Assembly (NCBI RefSeq): GCF_004124315.2
Contig: NZ_CP096889.1
Location: 1,719,001 to 1,783,000 of the forward strand
Reading direction: 5' to 3'
DNA: 64,000 nucleotides
DNA from: Bacillus cabrialesii
GTDB lineage: Bacteria > Bacillota > Bacilli > Bacillales > Bacillaceae
The notes under the pieces are model-generated. The model saw only the letters and a program-made list of their open reading frames with translations. It made no database searches and had not been told where the DNA came from. Made by a program: the position numbers and the translations under genes. This document shows positions 45,419 through 54,028 of the stretch, in pieces. The stretch's first letter is position 1; each line of letters opens with the position of its first letter.

Positions 45419-47569
45419 ATGGCTAAAATGAGAGTATACGAATATGCAAAAGCGTTAAATGTTTCAAGTAAGGAAATTTTGACCGCACTGAAAAACATGG
45501 ATTTAGAAGTGAATAATCATATGGCCATGCTTGAAGAAAAGGCCATTAAACAGCTTGATGCCAAATATAAAAAAGGCGGCTCGGCCGCTAAATCTCAAAA
45601 GCCTGCAGAAACGAACAAAAACAAACAGCCGCAAGGGGTTAATCAGCAATCAGCTGGAAATCAACCAAATAAAATTCGAGACGGAAAGAAGAATGACGTG
45701 CAGAATAATCAATTTAACAAAAACAAGAAGAATAACAACAACAAAAAAAATAATAAACGCAACCACAACAATAAAAACCAACATCAGCAAAAGCCTGTAA
45801 AGCCGAAAAAAGAGCTTCCTGAGAAAATTACATTCTCTGGCACTTTAACAGTCGGCGCACTGGCTGAAGAGCTTGGCAAAGAGCCTTCAGAAATCATTAA
45901 AAAGCTGATGCTTCTTGGTGTAATGGCAACCATTAACCAAGAACTTGATAAAGACACAATCGAACTCATCGCATCAGAATATGGTGTTGAAACAGAAGAA
46001 GTCATTGTGCTTGAAGAAACAGAGCTGGAAAAATACGAAGAGCCGGATAATGAAGAGGATCTTGAAATTCGTCCTCCTGTTGTCACAATCATGGGTCACG
46101 TTGACCACGGTAAAACGACGCTTCTTGACAGCATCCGTAAAACGAAGGTTGTTGAAGGAGAAGCAGGCGGAATCACTCAGCATATCGGTGCTTATCAAAT
46201 TGAAGAGAACGGCAAGAAAATTACGTTCTTGGACACTCCTGGACACGCCGCATTTACTACAATGCGTGCACGCGGTGCGGAAGTAACTGATATTACAATT
46301 CTCGTTGTAGCTGCCGATGACGGTGTAATGCCGCAAACAGTAGAAGCGATTAACCATGCAAAAGCGGCTGAGGTTCCAATTATCGTTGCTGTGAATAAAA
46401 TTGATAAAGAATCCGCAAATCCTGACCGTGTCATGCAGGAACTGACGGAATACGGACTTGTTCCTGAAGCTTGGGGCGGAGAAACGATTTTTGTGCCGCT
46501 TTCCGCTTTAACTGGAAAAGGCATTGATGAACTCGTTGAAATGATTTTGCTTGTCAGCGAGGTAGAGGAACTGAAAGCGAACCCGAACCGCCAGGCAAAA
46601 GGAACTGTTATTGAAGCGGAACTCGATAAAGGCAGAGGATCAGTTGCGACATTGCTCGTACAAACTGGAACACTGCATGTCGGTGATCCGATCGTAGTCG
46701 GCAACACATTTGGCCGTGTCCGTGCAATGGTTAACGATATTGGACGCCGTGTGAAAACTGCCGGCCCGTCAACTCCGGTTGAAATTACCGGTTTGAATGA
46801 CGTCCCTCAAGCGGGAGACCAATTCCTTGTCTTTAAAGATGAAAAAACAGCTCGTTCTGTCGGGGAAGCCCGTGCTTCGAAACAGCTTGAAGAGCAGCGC
46901 AGCGATAAAGCGAAGCTCAGTCTTGATGACTTATTCGAGCAAATTAAACAAGGTGATGTAAAAGACATCAACCTTATCGTAAAAGCTGACGTTCAAGGAT
47001 CTGCAGAAGCTTTAACAGCCGCACTTCAAAAAATTGAAGTGGAAGGCGTTAAAGTGAAAATCATCCATACAGGCGTTGGTGCGATTACTGAATCTGACAT
47101 TATCTTGGCATCTGCTTCCAATGCAATTGTTATCGGGTTTAATGTGAGACCGGACGGAAATGCTAAGAGTACGGCTGAAGCTGAAAATGTTGATATCCGA
47201 CTTCACCGTATCATTTACAAAGTAATTGACGAGATTGAAGCGGCCATGAAAGGTATGCTTGATCCGGAATATGAAGAAAAAGTAATTGGTCAAGTAGAAG
47301 TGCGCCAAACATTCAAAGTATCTAAAATCGGTACGATTGCCGGCGGATATGTTACTGAAGGAACCATTACGCGCGACAGCGGCCTTCGTTTAATTCGTGA
47401 CGGCGTCGTTATCTTTGAAGGCGAAGTAGACGTTCTGAAACGCTTTAAAGACGATGTGAAAGAAGTTTCACAAGGCTATGAATGTGGTATTACAATTAAG
47501 AAATACAATGACATTCGTGAAGGTGACATCCTTGAAGCGTTTGTCATGCAAGAAATTGAAAGAACGTGA
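45419..47569 (+). CDS. infB: Translation initiation factor IF-2
   Basis: GTPase that positions fMet-tRNA and joins subunits. The 716-residue product has an N-terminal IF2-N helix bundle (RVYEYAKALNVSSKEIL), a low-complexity Asn/Lys/Gln-rich linker (about 55-135), a second IF2-N module (about 140-190), the G domain with GHVDHGKTT near 226, DTPGH and NKID, then domains II-IV. GGGGGTG ribosome site. The linker is much less complex than its flanks in base content (A-rich). Confidence 0.98.
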   Translation: MAKMRVYEYAKALNVSSKEILTALKNMDLEVNNHMAMLEEKAIKQLDAKYKKGGSAAKSQKPAETNKNKQPQGVNQQSAGNQPNKIRDGKKNDVQNNQFNKNKKNNNNKKNNKRNHNNKNQHQQKPVKPKKELPEKITFSGTLTVGALAEELGKEPSEIIKKLMLLGVMATINQELDKDTIELIASEYGVETEEVIVLEETELEKYEEPDNEEDLEIRPPVVTIMGHVDHGKTTLLDSIRKTKVVEGEAGGITQHIGAYQIEENGKKITFLDTPGHAAFTTMRARGAEVTDITILVVAADDGVMPQTVEAINHAKAAEVPIIVAVNKIDKESANPDRVMQELTEYGLVPEAWGGETIFVPLSALTGKGIDELVEMILLVSEVEELKANPNRQAKGTVIEAELDKGRGSVATLLVQTGTLHVGDPIVVGNTFGRVRAMVNDIGRRVKTAGPSTPVEITGLNDVPQAGDQFLVFKDEKTARSVGEARASKQLEEQRSDKAKLSLDDLFEQIKQGDVKDINLIVKADVQGSAEALTAALQKIEVEGVKVKIIHTGVGAITESDIILASASNAIVIGFNVRPDGNAKSTAEAENVDIRLHRIIYKVIDEIEAAMKGMLDPEYEEKVIGQVEVRQTFKVSKIGTIAGGYVTEGTITRDSGLRLIRDGVVIFEGEVDVLKRFKDDVKEVSQGYECGITIKKYNDIREGDILEAFVMQEIERT

Positions 47570-47844
47570 TCGGATTTGCGGAGTGTGAATGCATCATTTA
47601 TGACGCAGGATCGCTAAAAGAAAAGCGTGCCGTTCTGAAGCGGATCTTAACCAGAGTTCAAAACAAGTTCAATGTTTCGATTTCGGAGATTGGCTATCAG
47701 GACACTTGGCAAAGAACCAGCTTTGGAATCGCCGCTGTTTCTTCCTCTCGCGTTCAAACAGAAAAAGAACTGCAGCGCGTTCTGGCGTTTATCGATTCTT
47801 TTCCTGAAATTGAACGGACGATCACTAGAACAGAGTGGTTTTAA
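47566..47844 (+). CDS. ylxP: YlxP, DUF503 family protein
   Basis: The 92-residue product has a ferredoxin-like pattern: IGFAECECIIYDAGSLKEKRAVLKRILTRVQNKFNVSISEIGYQDTWQRT. This family is conserved in the infB-rbfA neighbourhood of Firmicutes; a translation or ribosome link is inferred from context only. GTG start overlaps the infB stop (GTGA) without a good SD, so it is likely coupled to infB. Confidence 0.92.
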   Translation: MIGFAECECIIYDAGSLKEKRAVLKRILTRVQNKFNVSISEIGYQDTWQRTSFGIAAVSSSRVQTEKELQRVLAFIDSFPEIERTITRTEWF

Positions 47845-47860
47845 CTTAGAGGTGATTGAA

Positions 47861-48214
47861 TTGAGTATGAGAGCAAACCGTGTCGGCGAGCAAATGAAAA
47901 AAGAACTCGGTGATATTATCAGCCGCAAGCTGAAAGATCCGAGAATTGGTTTTCTGACAGTAACGGATGTACGTGTATCAGGTGATTTGCAAATTGCAAA
48001 GGTGTATATCTCGGTACTCGGTGACGAGAAAAAACGGGAGGAAGCGCTGAAAGGGCTGGCGAAAGCGAAAGGATTTATCCGATCCGAAATCGGCAGCCGC
48101 ATCAGACTTCGAAAAACGCCTGAAATTGAATTTGAGTTCGATGAATCAATCGATTACGGAAATCGTATCGAAACACTGATTCACGAATTACATTCAGAGA
48201 AACCATCTGAATAA
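47861..48214 (+). CDS. rbfA: Ribosome-binding factor A
   Basis: Late 30S maturation factor and cold-shock protein. The 117-residue product has a type II KH fold: RANRVGEQMKKELGDIISRKLKDPRIGFLTVTDVRVSGDLQIAKVYISVLG. TTG 47861 has AGAGGTGAT just upstream; a longer in-frame opening at 47672 would overlap ylxP and has no SD, so it is rejected. ATG 47867 is a less likely alternative. Confidence 0.96.
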   Translation: MSMRANRVGEQMKKELGDIISRKLKDPRIGFLTVTDVRVSGDLQIAKVYISVLGDEKKREEALKGLAKAKGFIRSEIGSRIRLRKTPEIEFEFDESIDYGNRIETLIHELHSEKPSE

Positions 48215-48220
48215 AAATGG

Positions 48221-48253
48221 AGAGGATAGGCGTATATCGTCTGTCCTCTTTTC
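48221..48253 (+). terminator. Terminator-like hairpin between rbfA and truB
   Basis: AGAGGATAGGCG and CGTCTGTCCTCT form a 12-bp stem (two wobbles) with a 7-9-base loop, followed by TTTTC. It lies inside an apparently continuous gene cluster, so it may partly separate truB-ribC from upstream genes. Confidence 0.7.
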
Positions 48254-48296
48254 TGCGTTTTAATGAGAAAAGCTCAAAAGAAGGAGTGAAAGACAA

Positions 48297-49226
48297 ATGG
48301 TTAACGGAGTTCTCCTTTTACATAAACCAGTTGGCATGACATCGCATGACTGTGTCATGAAGATCCGAAAACTGTTAAAAACAAAAAAAGTAGGACATAC
48401 GGGAACGCTTGATCCAGAAGTATCAGGCGTGCTTCCGATTTGTGTGGGAAGAGCGACAAAAATTGTCGAATACTTAACTGAAAAGTCTAAAACGTATGAT
48501 GCGGAAATAACGCTTGGCTTTTCAACGACAACAGAGGATCAAACCGGCGAAACGGTTGAAACAAAGCCTGTCAATCAAGACATTGATAAAGCGGCAGTAG
48601 AAAAGGTGTTAAACAGTTTAGTGGGTAAACAAGAACAAATTCCGCCCATGTATTCAGCTGTAAAAGTAAACGGCAAAAAGTTATACGAATACGCAAGAGC
48701 AGGGATTGAAGTAGAACGTCCGAAACGGATGATTACCATCGAAGACATTGCACTGACGACAGAGATTAAACATCATGGAGAAACCGCGAGCTTCCGGTTT
48801 ACAGTGACATGCTCCAAAGGGACCTACGTAAGAACACTTGCCGTCATGATTGGAGAAAAGCTCGGATATCCGGCCCATATGTCTCATTTAATCCGTACGG
48901 CGTCCGGAGATTTTTCTCTAGACGAATGCTTTACCTTTGAAGAACTGGATGCACAGGTTCAGTCCGGAACAGTGGGGGAGCATACAGTTCCTATTGAACG
49001 CGCGCTCAATCATTTGCCGAAATGGATCATAAGTGATACATTAGCTAAGAAAGTAGAAAATGGGGCTTTGCTTGAGACGCCCGAGCAGTTTTCTGAAATG
49101 ACAAGTGAAGACCGTATTGCCGTCTTTACTGAATCCGGAAGCTGTTTGGCGATTTATTTTCCCCATCCTTCAAAAAAAGGGCTGTTAAAGCCGGCAAAAG
49201 TATTGATGCAAAAAAGCGAACAATAG
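48297..49226 (+). CDS. truB: tRNA pseudouridine(55) synthase TruB
   Basis: Converts U55 of the T-loop to pseudouridine. The 309-residue product has the substrate motif NGVLLLHKPVGMTSHD, the catalytic Asp in GHTGTLDPEVSG (about 39-50), PPMYSAVKVNGKKLYEYAR, and CSKGTYVRTL. A C-terminal PUA-like tail is present. GAAGGAGTG ribosome site. Pairs with ribC as in many bacteria. Confidence 0.98.
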   Translation: MVNGVLLLHKPVGMTSHDCVMKIRKLLKTKKVGHTGTLDPEVSGVLPICVGRATKIVEYLTEKSKTYDAEITLGFSTTTEDQTGETVETKPVNQDIDKAAVEKVLNSLVGKQEQIPPMYSAVKVNGKKLYEYARAGIEVERPKRMITIEDIALTTEIKHHGETASFRFTVTCSKGTYVRTLAVMIGEKLGYPAHMSHLIRTASGDFSLDECFTFEELDAQVQSGTVGEHTVPIERALNHLPKWIISDTLAKKVENGALLETPEQFSEMTSEDRIAVFTESGSCLAIYFPHPSKKGLLKPAKVLMQKSEQ

Positions 49227-49244
49227 AAAAAAGGTGACCGTTCT

Positions 49245-50195
49245 GTGAAGACGATACATATTACACATCCGCATCATTTAATTAAAGAGGAGCAGGCAAA
49301 GTCTGTGATGGCGTTAGGGTATTTTGACGGCGTTCATCTTGGACATCAAAAGGTAATCGGCACAGCGAAGCAAATAGCCGAAGAAAAGGGCCTGACTTTA
49401 GCTGTAATGACCTTTCATCCTCATCCTTCTCATGTATTGGGCAGGGATCAGGAGCCAAAGGATCTGATTACGCCTCTGGAAGACAAAATAAATCAAATTG
49501 AACAATTAGGCACAGAGATTCTGTACGTCGTTACATTTAATGAGGTATTTGCTTCTCTTTCTCCTAAGCAGTTTGCAGACCAGTATATTATCGGCCTTAA
49601 TGTACAGCACGCAGTGGCGGGCTTTGATTTTACGTACGGCAAATACGGCAGGGGAACAATGGAAACCATGCCGCATGACTTAGACGGAAAAGCTGAATGC
49701 ACAATGGTAGAAAAATTAACGGAGCAGGATAAAAAAATCAGCTCCTCGTATATCCGTACCGCGCTTCAAAACGGAGACGTTGAATTGGCGAGTGTCTTGC
49801 TCGGACAGCCTTATTTTATAAAAGGAATTGTCATTCACGGCGATAAAAGAGGGCGGACCATCGGGTTTCCCACAGCAAATGTCGGTTTAAATAACAGCTA
49901 TATCGTTCCGCCGACGGGTGTATATGCAGTAAAAGCGGAAGTGAACGGTGAAGTCTACAACGGCGTTTGTAATATCGGCTATAAGCCGACGTTTTATGAA
50001 AAACGTCCGGAGCAGCCTTCGATCGAGGTCAATCTGTTTGATTTTGATCAGGAGGTATACGGAGCCGCTATAAAAATCGAATGGTATAAACGGATTCGGA
50101 GCGAACGGAAATTCAATGGCATCAAAGAATTAACAGAGCAAATTGAGAAAGATAAACAGGAAGCCATCCGTTATTTCAGCAATTTGCGGAAATAA
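49245..50195 (+). CDS. ribC: Bifunctional riboflavin kinase/FAD synthetase RibC (RibF)
   Basis: Makes FMN and FAD; in B. subtilis loss of activity deregulates riboflavin synthesis through the FMN riboswitch. The 316-residue product has the nucleotidyltransferase motif GYFDGVHLGHQ (about 25-35) and SSSYIRTALQNGD in the N-terminal half, and the flavokinase motif KRGRTIGFPTANV near 203. GTG start after AAGGTGACC. Confidence 0.97.
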   Translation: MKTIHITHPHHLIKEEQAKSVMALGYFDGVHLGHQKVIGTAKQIAEEKGLTLAVMTFHPHPSHVLGRDQEPKDLITPLEDKINQIEQLGTEILYVVTFNEVFASLSPKQFADQYIIGLNVQHAVAGFDFTYGKYGRGTMETMPHDLDGKAECTMVEKLTEQDKKISSSYIRTALQNGDVELASVLLGQPYFIKGIVIHGDKRGRTIGFPTANVGLNNSYIVPPTGVYAVKAEVNGEVYNGVCNIGYKPTFYEKRPEQPSIEVNLFDFDQEVYGAAIKIEWYKRIRSERKFNGIKELTEQIEKDKQEAIRYFSNLRK

Positions 50196-50228
50196 CATGC
50201 AACGTACACAAATTTTATTCTAAAATAT

Positions 50229-50257
50229 TTGCATATAGGCACGATTTTTAGTATGAT
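50229..50257 (+). promoter_or_regulatory. Sigma-A promoter of rpsO
   Basis: TTGCAT, 17 bases, TATGAT. Start point near 50264 gives an 88-base leader. Confidence 0.8.
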
Positions 50258-50263
50258 AGTTTG

Positions 50264-50351
50264 CGTAGTCTTAAAACCATTGCTTGGCAATCCGAAGTCA
50301 CCGACGGTTGCTAGGTAACTGGGGCTAAATATGATTTGGAGGTGAAACAGG
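50264..50351 (+). promoter_or_regulatory. rpsO leader, candidate S15 autoregulatory RNA
   Basis: AACC (50275) and GGTT (50306) enclose the hairpin ATTGC-TTG-GCAAT (50279-50291), followed by ACGGTTGCTAGGTAACTGGGGC before GGAGGTGAAA. S15 leaders in Bacillus are known to form such junctions and be bound by S15; assignment here is by position and hairpin content. Confidence 0.55.
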
Positions 50352-50621
50352 ATGGCAATTACTCAAGAGCGTAAAAACCAACTCATCAGCGAGTTCAAAA
50401 CACACGAATCTGATACTGGATCTCCAGAAGTTCAGATCGCTATCCTAACTGACTCAATTAACAACTTGAACGAGCATTTACGTACTCACAAGAAAGACCA
50501 CCACTCACGTCGCGGTCTTCTTAAAATGGTAGGTAAGCGTCGTAATCTTCTTACGTATCTACGTAATAAAGACGTAACTCGTTACCGTGAGTTAATTAAC
50601 AAACTAGGCTTACGTCGATAA
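50352..50621 (+). CDS. rpsO: 30S ribosomal protein S15
   Basis: Primary 16S rRNA binding protein. The 89-residue product is full-length: ITQERKNQLISEFKTHESDTGSPEVQIAILTDSI, HKKDHHSRRGLLKMVGKRRNLLTYL. GGAGGTG ribosome site and biased codon use of a highly expressed gene. Followed by a strong terminator, then pnpA with its own promoter. Confidence 0.98.
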   Translation: MAITQERKNQLISEFKTHESDTGSPEVQIAILTDSINNLNEHLRTHKKDHHSRRGLLKMVGKRRNLLTYLRNKDVTRYRELINKLGLRR

Positions 50622-50625
50622 TCGT

Positions 50626-50653
50626 AAAAAGCGGGAGGATTCCCGCTTTTTTA
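50626..50653 (+). terminator. Terminator after rpsO
   Basis: AAAAAGCGGGA and TCCCGCTTTTTT form an uninterrupted 11-bp stem with a run of T. Confidence 0.92.
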
Positions 50654-50716
50654 TCGTATTAAAGCGAAAATTTCTTATAACAAATCATTGAAATCCTTTT
50701 ACATACTACTTTGACA

Positions 50717-50746
50717 TTGATATGTTCAATCCATTTCGTTCATAAT
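50717..50746 (+). promoter_or_regulatory. Candidate sigma-A promoter of pnpA
   Basis: TTGATA, 18 bases, CATAAT. A perfect TTGACA at 50711 is present but 24 bases from the -10, too far to be used with it. Confidence 0.55.
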
Positions 50747-50794
50747 AGGAGTAATTGATTATTTCACACAACGAAGAGAGGAGTTCGTAATCGT

Positions 50795-52912
50795 ATGGGA
50801 CAAGAAAAACATGTCTTTACCATAGATTGGGCCGGAAGAACGCTTACAGTTGAAACCGGCCAGCTTGCCAAACAGGCAAACGGTGCTGTGATGATCCGCT
50901 ACGGTGATACGGCAGTACTGAGTACAGCAACCGCTTCAAAAGAACCAAAACCGCTTGATTTCTTCCCGCTCACTGTAAACTATGAGGAAAGATTATATGC
51001 GGTAGGGAAAATTCCCGGCGGATTCATTAAAAGAGAAGGACGTCCAAGTGAAAAAGCGGTTCTTGCCAGCCGTTTAATTGATCGTCCGATCCGTCCTTTG
51101 TTTGCCGATGGATTCCGTAATGAAGTTCAAGTCATCAGCATTGTCATGAGTGTTGACCAAGACTGCTCTTCTGAGATGGCTGCCATGTTCGGTTCATCTC
51201 TTGCCCTTTCTGTATCGGATATTCCGTTTGAAGGACCGATTGCAGGGGTTACCGTCGGACGCATTGATGATCAATTTATCATTAACCCGACAGTCGATCA
51301 GCTTGAGAAAAGCGACATCAATCTTGTCGTTGCCGGCACGAAAGATGCCATTAACATGGTAGAAGCGGGAGCGGACGAGGTTCCTGAGGAAACCATGCTT
51401 GAAGCGATTATGTTTGGCCATGAAGAGATTAAACGCCTGATTGCATTCCAAGAAGAAATCGTTGCAGCAGTCGGCAAAGAGAAATCAGAAATTGCGCTCT
51501 ATGAAATTGATGAAGAGCTTAGCGGAAAAGTAAAAGCTTTAGCAGAAGAGGATCTGCTGAAAGCTATCCAAGTTCATGAAAAGCATGCCCGTGAAGATGC
51601 CATTAATGAAGTGAAAAACACAGTTGTGGCAAAATTCGAGGATGAAGAGCATGATGAAGACACAATCAAGCAAGTAAAGCAGATTTTATCCAAGCTGGTG
51701 AAAAATGAAGTGCGCCGCTTAATTACTGAGGAGAAAGTAAGACCGGACGGCCGCGGTGTCGATCAAATCCGCCCGCTTTCTTCAGAGGTCGGCCTCTTGC
51801 CAAGAACGCACGGATCAGGTCTGTTTACAAGGGGACAAACACAGGCCCTCAGCGTATGTACGCTAGGTGCTCTGGGAGATGTGCAAATCCTTGACGGTTT
51901 AGGTGTTGAAGAATCAAAACGGTTTATGCATCACTACAACTTCCCGCAATTCAGCGTTGGGGAAACAGGACCGATGCGCGGACCGGGACGCCGTGAAATT
52001 GGGCACGGAGCACTGGGTGAGCGTGCGCTTGAGCCAGTTATTCCGTCTGAAAAAGATTTCCCATACACTGTCCGTCTTGTATCAGAAGTGCTCGAATCAA
52101 ACGGTTCTACGTCTCAAGCAAGTATTTGCGCAAGCACACTTGCAATGATGGATGCCGGTGTACCAATCAAAGCCCCGGTTGCTGGTATTGCGATGGGTCT
52201 CGTCAAATCAGGCGAACATTACACTGTTCTGACTGACATCCAAGGCATGGAAGACGCGCTTGGAGACATGGACTTTAAAGTAGCCGGCACGGGAAAAGGC
52301 GTAACGGCGCTGCAAATGGACATTAAAATCGAAGGCCTTTCCAGAGAGATTCTTGAAGAAGCGCTTCAGCAGGCGAAAAAAGGAAGAATGGAAATTCTCA
52401 ACAGCATGCTTGCGACATTAAGCGAATCAAGAAAAGAGCTTTCTCGATATGCGCCTAAGATTTTAACAATGACCATTAATCCTGATAAAATCCGCGATGT
52501 CATCGGGCCAAGCGGAAAACAAATCAATAAAATCATCGAAGAAACCGGTGTTAAAATTGATATTGAACAGGACGGCACAATCTTTATTTCTTCAACAGAT
52601 GAAAGCAGCAACCAAAAAGCGAAAAAAATCATCGAAGACCTTGTCAGAGAGGTTGAAGTCGGCCAGCTTTACCTTGGTAAAGTGAAACGAATCGAAAAAT
52701 TCGGGGCTTTCGTTGAAATTTTCAGCGGGAAAGACGGTTTGGTGCACATTTCAGAGCTTGCGCTTGAACGCGTAGGAAAAGTTGAAGATGTTGTAAAAAT
52801 CGGAGACGAGATTCTTGTCAAGGTCACTGAAATTGATAAACAAGGACGAGTCAACCTGTCCCGTAAAGCGGTGCTCCGTGAAGAGAAAGAAAAAGAAGAA
52901 CAACAATCTTAA
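50795..52912 (+). CDS. pnpA: Polynucleotide phosphorylase
   Basis: Phosphorolytic 3'-5' exonuclease, main mRNA turnover enzyme in Bacillus. The 705-residue product has two RNase PH domains (about 10-230 and 310-545, with RPDGRGVDQIRPLS and RTHGSGLFTRGQTQAL), a helical linker, a KH domain (IGPSGKQINKIIEETG near 570) and an S1 domain (about 620-690). AGAGAGGAG ribosome site. Separated from rpsO by a terminator and promoter. Confidence 0.98.
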   Translation: MGQEKHVFTIDWAGRTLTVETGQLAKQANGAVMIRYGDTAVLSTATASKEPKPLDFFPLTVNYEERLYAVGKIPGGFIKREGRPSEKAVLASRLIDRPIRPLFADGFRNEVQVISIVMSVDQDCSSEMAAMFGSSLALSVSDIPFEGPIAGVTVGRIDDQFIINPTVDQLEKSDINLVVAGTKDAINMVEAGADEVPEETMLEAIMFGHEEIKRLIAFQEEIVAAVGKEKSEIALYEIDEELSGKVKALAEEDLLKAIQVHEKHAREDAINEVKNTVVAKFEDEEHDEDTIKQVKQILSKLVKNEVRRLITEEKVRPDGRGVDQIRPLSSEVGLLPRTHGSGLFTRGQTQALSVCTLGALGDVQILDGLGVEESKRFMHHYNFPQFSVGETGPMRGPGRREIGHGALGERALEPVIPSEKDFPYTVRLVSEVLESNGSTSQASICASTLAMMDAGVPIKAPVAGIAMGLVKSGEHYTVLTDIQGMEDALGDMDFKVAGTGKGVTALQMDIKIEGLSREILEEALQQAKKGRMEILNSMLATLSESRKELSRYAPKILTMTINPDKIRDVIGPSGKQINKIIEETGVKIDIEQDGTIFISSTDESSNQKAKKIIEDLVREVEVGQLYLGKVKRIEKFGAFVEIFSGKDGLVHISELALERVGKVEDVVKIGDEILVKVTEIDKQGRVNLSRKAVLREEKEKEEQQS

Positions 52913-52924
52913 ATGAAAACATAA

Positions 52925-52955
52925 AAAGGAGCCTGGGAGACCCGGCTTCTTTATT
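52925..52955 (+). terminator. Terminator after pnpA
   Basis: AAGGAGCCTGGG and CCCGGCTTCTTT pair with one bulged T and a G-T pair; loop AGA; ends in TTTATTTT. Confidence 0.75.
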
Positions 52956-53029
52956 TTGACGCTTTTAAAAAGCAGGCGGGTTCTACCTTGTCCTTCTTCT
53001 TCATAATGTGAGGTGAGGGGGGACAGAAC

Positions 53030-53989
53030 ATGTACAAAAAATTTGTACCGTTTGCCGTTTTTCTATTTCTTTTTTTTGTCTCATTTGAGATGATGAAAAA
53101 TCCGTATGCAGTTGATTATATAGGGGCAATGAAAAAAGATACGGTGACTGTCACGGCGTCCAAAGACCCGTTATATGAAGAATTGCTTCAAAAAGCGCCG
53201 GATTACGAGGTTAAGCCCCAAAATGCAAGAATCGATAAAGTGTGGAAAAGCATTCCAGGCTACAATGGATTGAAGGTCAATATTGAACAATCATATAAAA
53301 AAATGAAAAAGCACGGCGAGTTTCGAGAAAACGACTTGGTGTACAGCCAAGTAAGACCAAGCGTTCATCTTGAGTCTCTTCAGCCTGAGCCCATTTATAA
53401 AGGAAATCCAGACAAACCAATGGTGGCTTTTTTAATTAATGTGGCATGGGGAAATGAGTATTTGGAAAAAATGCTCCCTATTTTAGAAAAGCATCAGGTC
53501 AAGGCTACGTTCTTTTTAGAAGGCAATTGGGTGAGAAACAATGAACAGCTCGCTAAGAAGATTGCGGAAGACGGCCATGAAATCGGAAATCATTCATACA
53601 ATCATCCGGATATGAGCAAACTGACTACAGGAAGAATTTCCGAGCAGCTCGACAAGACAAATGAACAAATAGAAGAAACGATTGGCGTTAAGCCAAAGTG
53701 GTTCGCCCCGCCGAGCGGAAGTTTCAGAAAAGCGGTTATCGATATTGCAGCTGAGAAACAAATGGGAACAGTCATGTGGACAGTTGATACGATCGATTGG
53801 CAAAAGCCGGCTCCTTCTGCACTTCAAACGCGAGTGTTAAGCAAGATACATAATGGTGCCATGATTTTAATGCATCCGACCGATCCCACGGCGGAAAGTC
53901 TTGAAGCGCTGATTACTAAGATAAAAGATAAAGGCTACGCGCTTGGAACAGTCACTGAACTAATGGATGAAACAAGACTGTTGAAGTAA
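53030..53989 (+). CDS. ylxY: YlxY, membrane-anchored polysaccharide deacetylase-like protein, probably degenerate
   Basis: The 319-residue product has a signal/anchor segment (about 4-20) and a NodB homology domain (about 125-310). The zinc motif HSYNH is present near 187, as are DTIDW near 252 and LMHP near 280. However, motif 1, normally TFDDG with the catalytic Asp, reads INVAWGN, and motif 3, normally RPP, reads FAPPSG. Catalytic deacetylation is therefore doubtful. Resembles the spore-wall PdaA group by architecture; role unknown to me. It precedes mlpA by 39 bases. Confidence 0.93.
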   Translation: MYKKFVPFAVFLFLFFVSFEMMKNPYAVDYIGAMKKDTVTVTASKDPLYEELLQKAPDYEVKPQNARIDKVWKSIPGYNGLKVNIEQSYKKMKKHGEFRENDLVYSQVRPSVHLESLQPEPIYKGNPDKPMVAFLINVAWGNEYLEKMLPILEKHQVKATFFLEGNWVRNNEQLAKKIAEDGHEIGNHSYNHPDMSKLTTGRISEQLDKTNEQIEETIGVKPKWFAPPSGSFRKAVIDIAAEKQMGTVMWTVDTIDWQKPAPSALQTRVLSKIHNGAMILMHPTDPTAESLEALITKIKDKGYALGTVTELMDETRLLK

Positions 53990-54028
53990 CAGATGCAGGC
54001 AGCTTGTCTTTGAATAGGAGGAACAAAT

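Noticed and set aside
47672..47860. Long N-terminal extension of RbfA
   Set aside because: It is the out-of-frame shadow of ylxP; the TTG at 47861 has AGAGGTGAT and gives the normal 117 residues.
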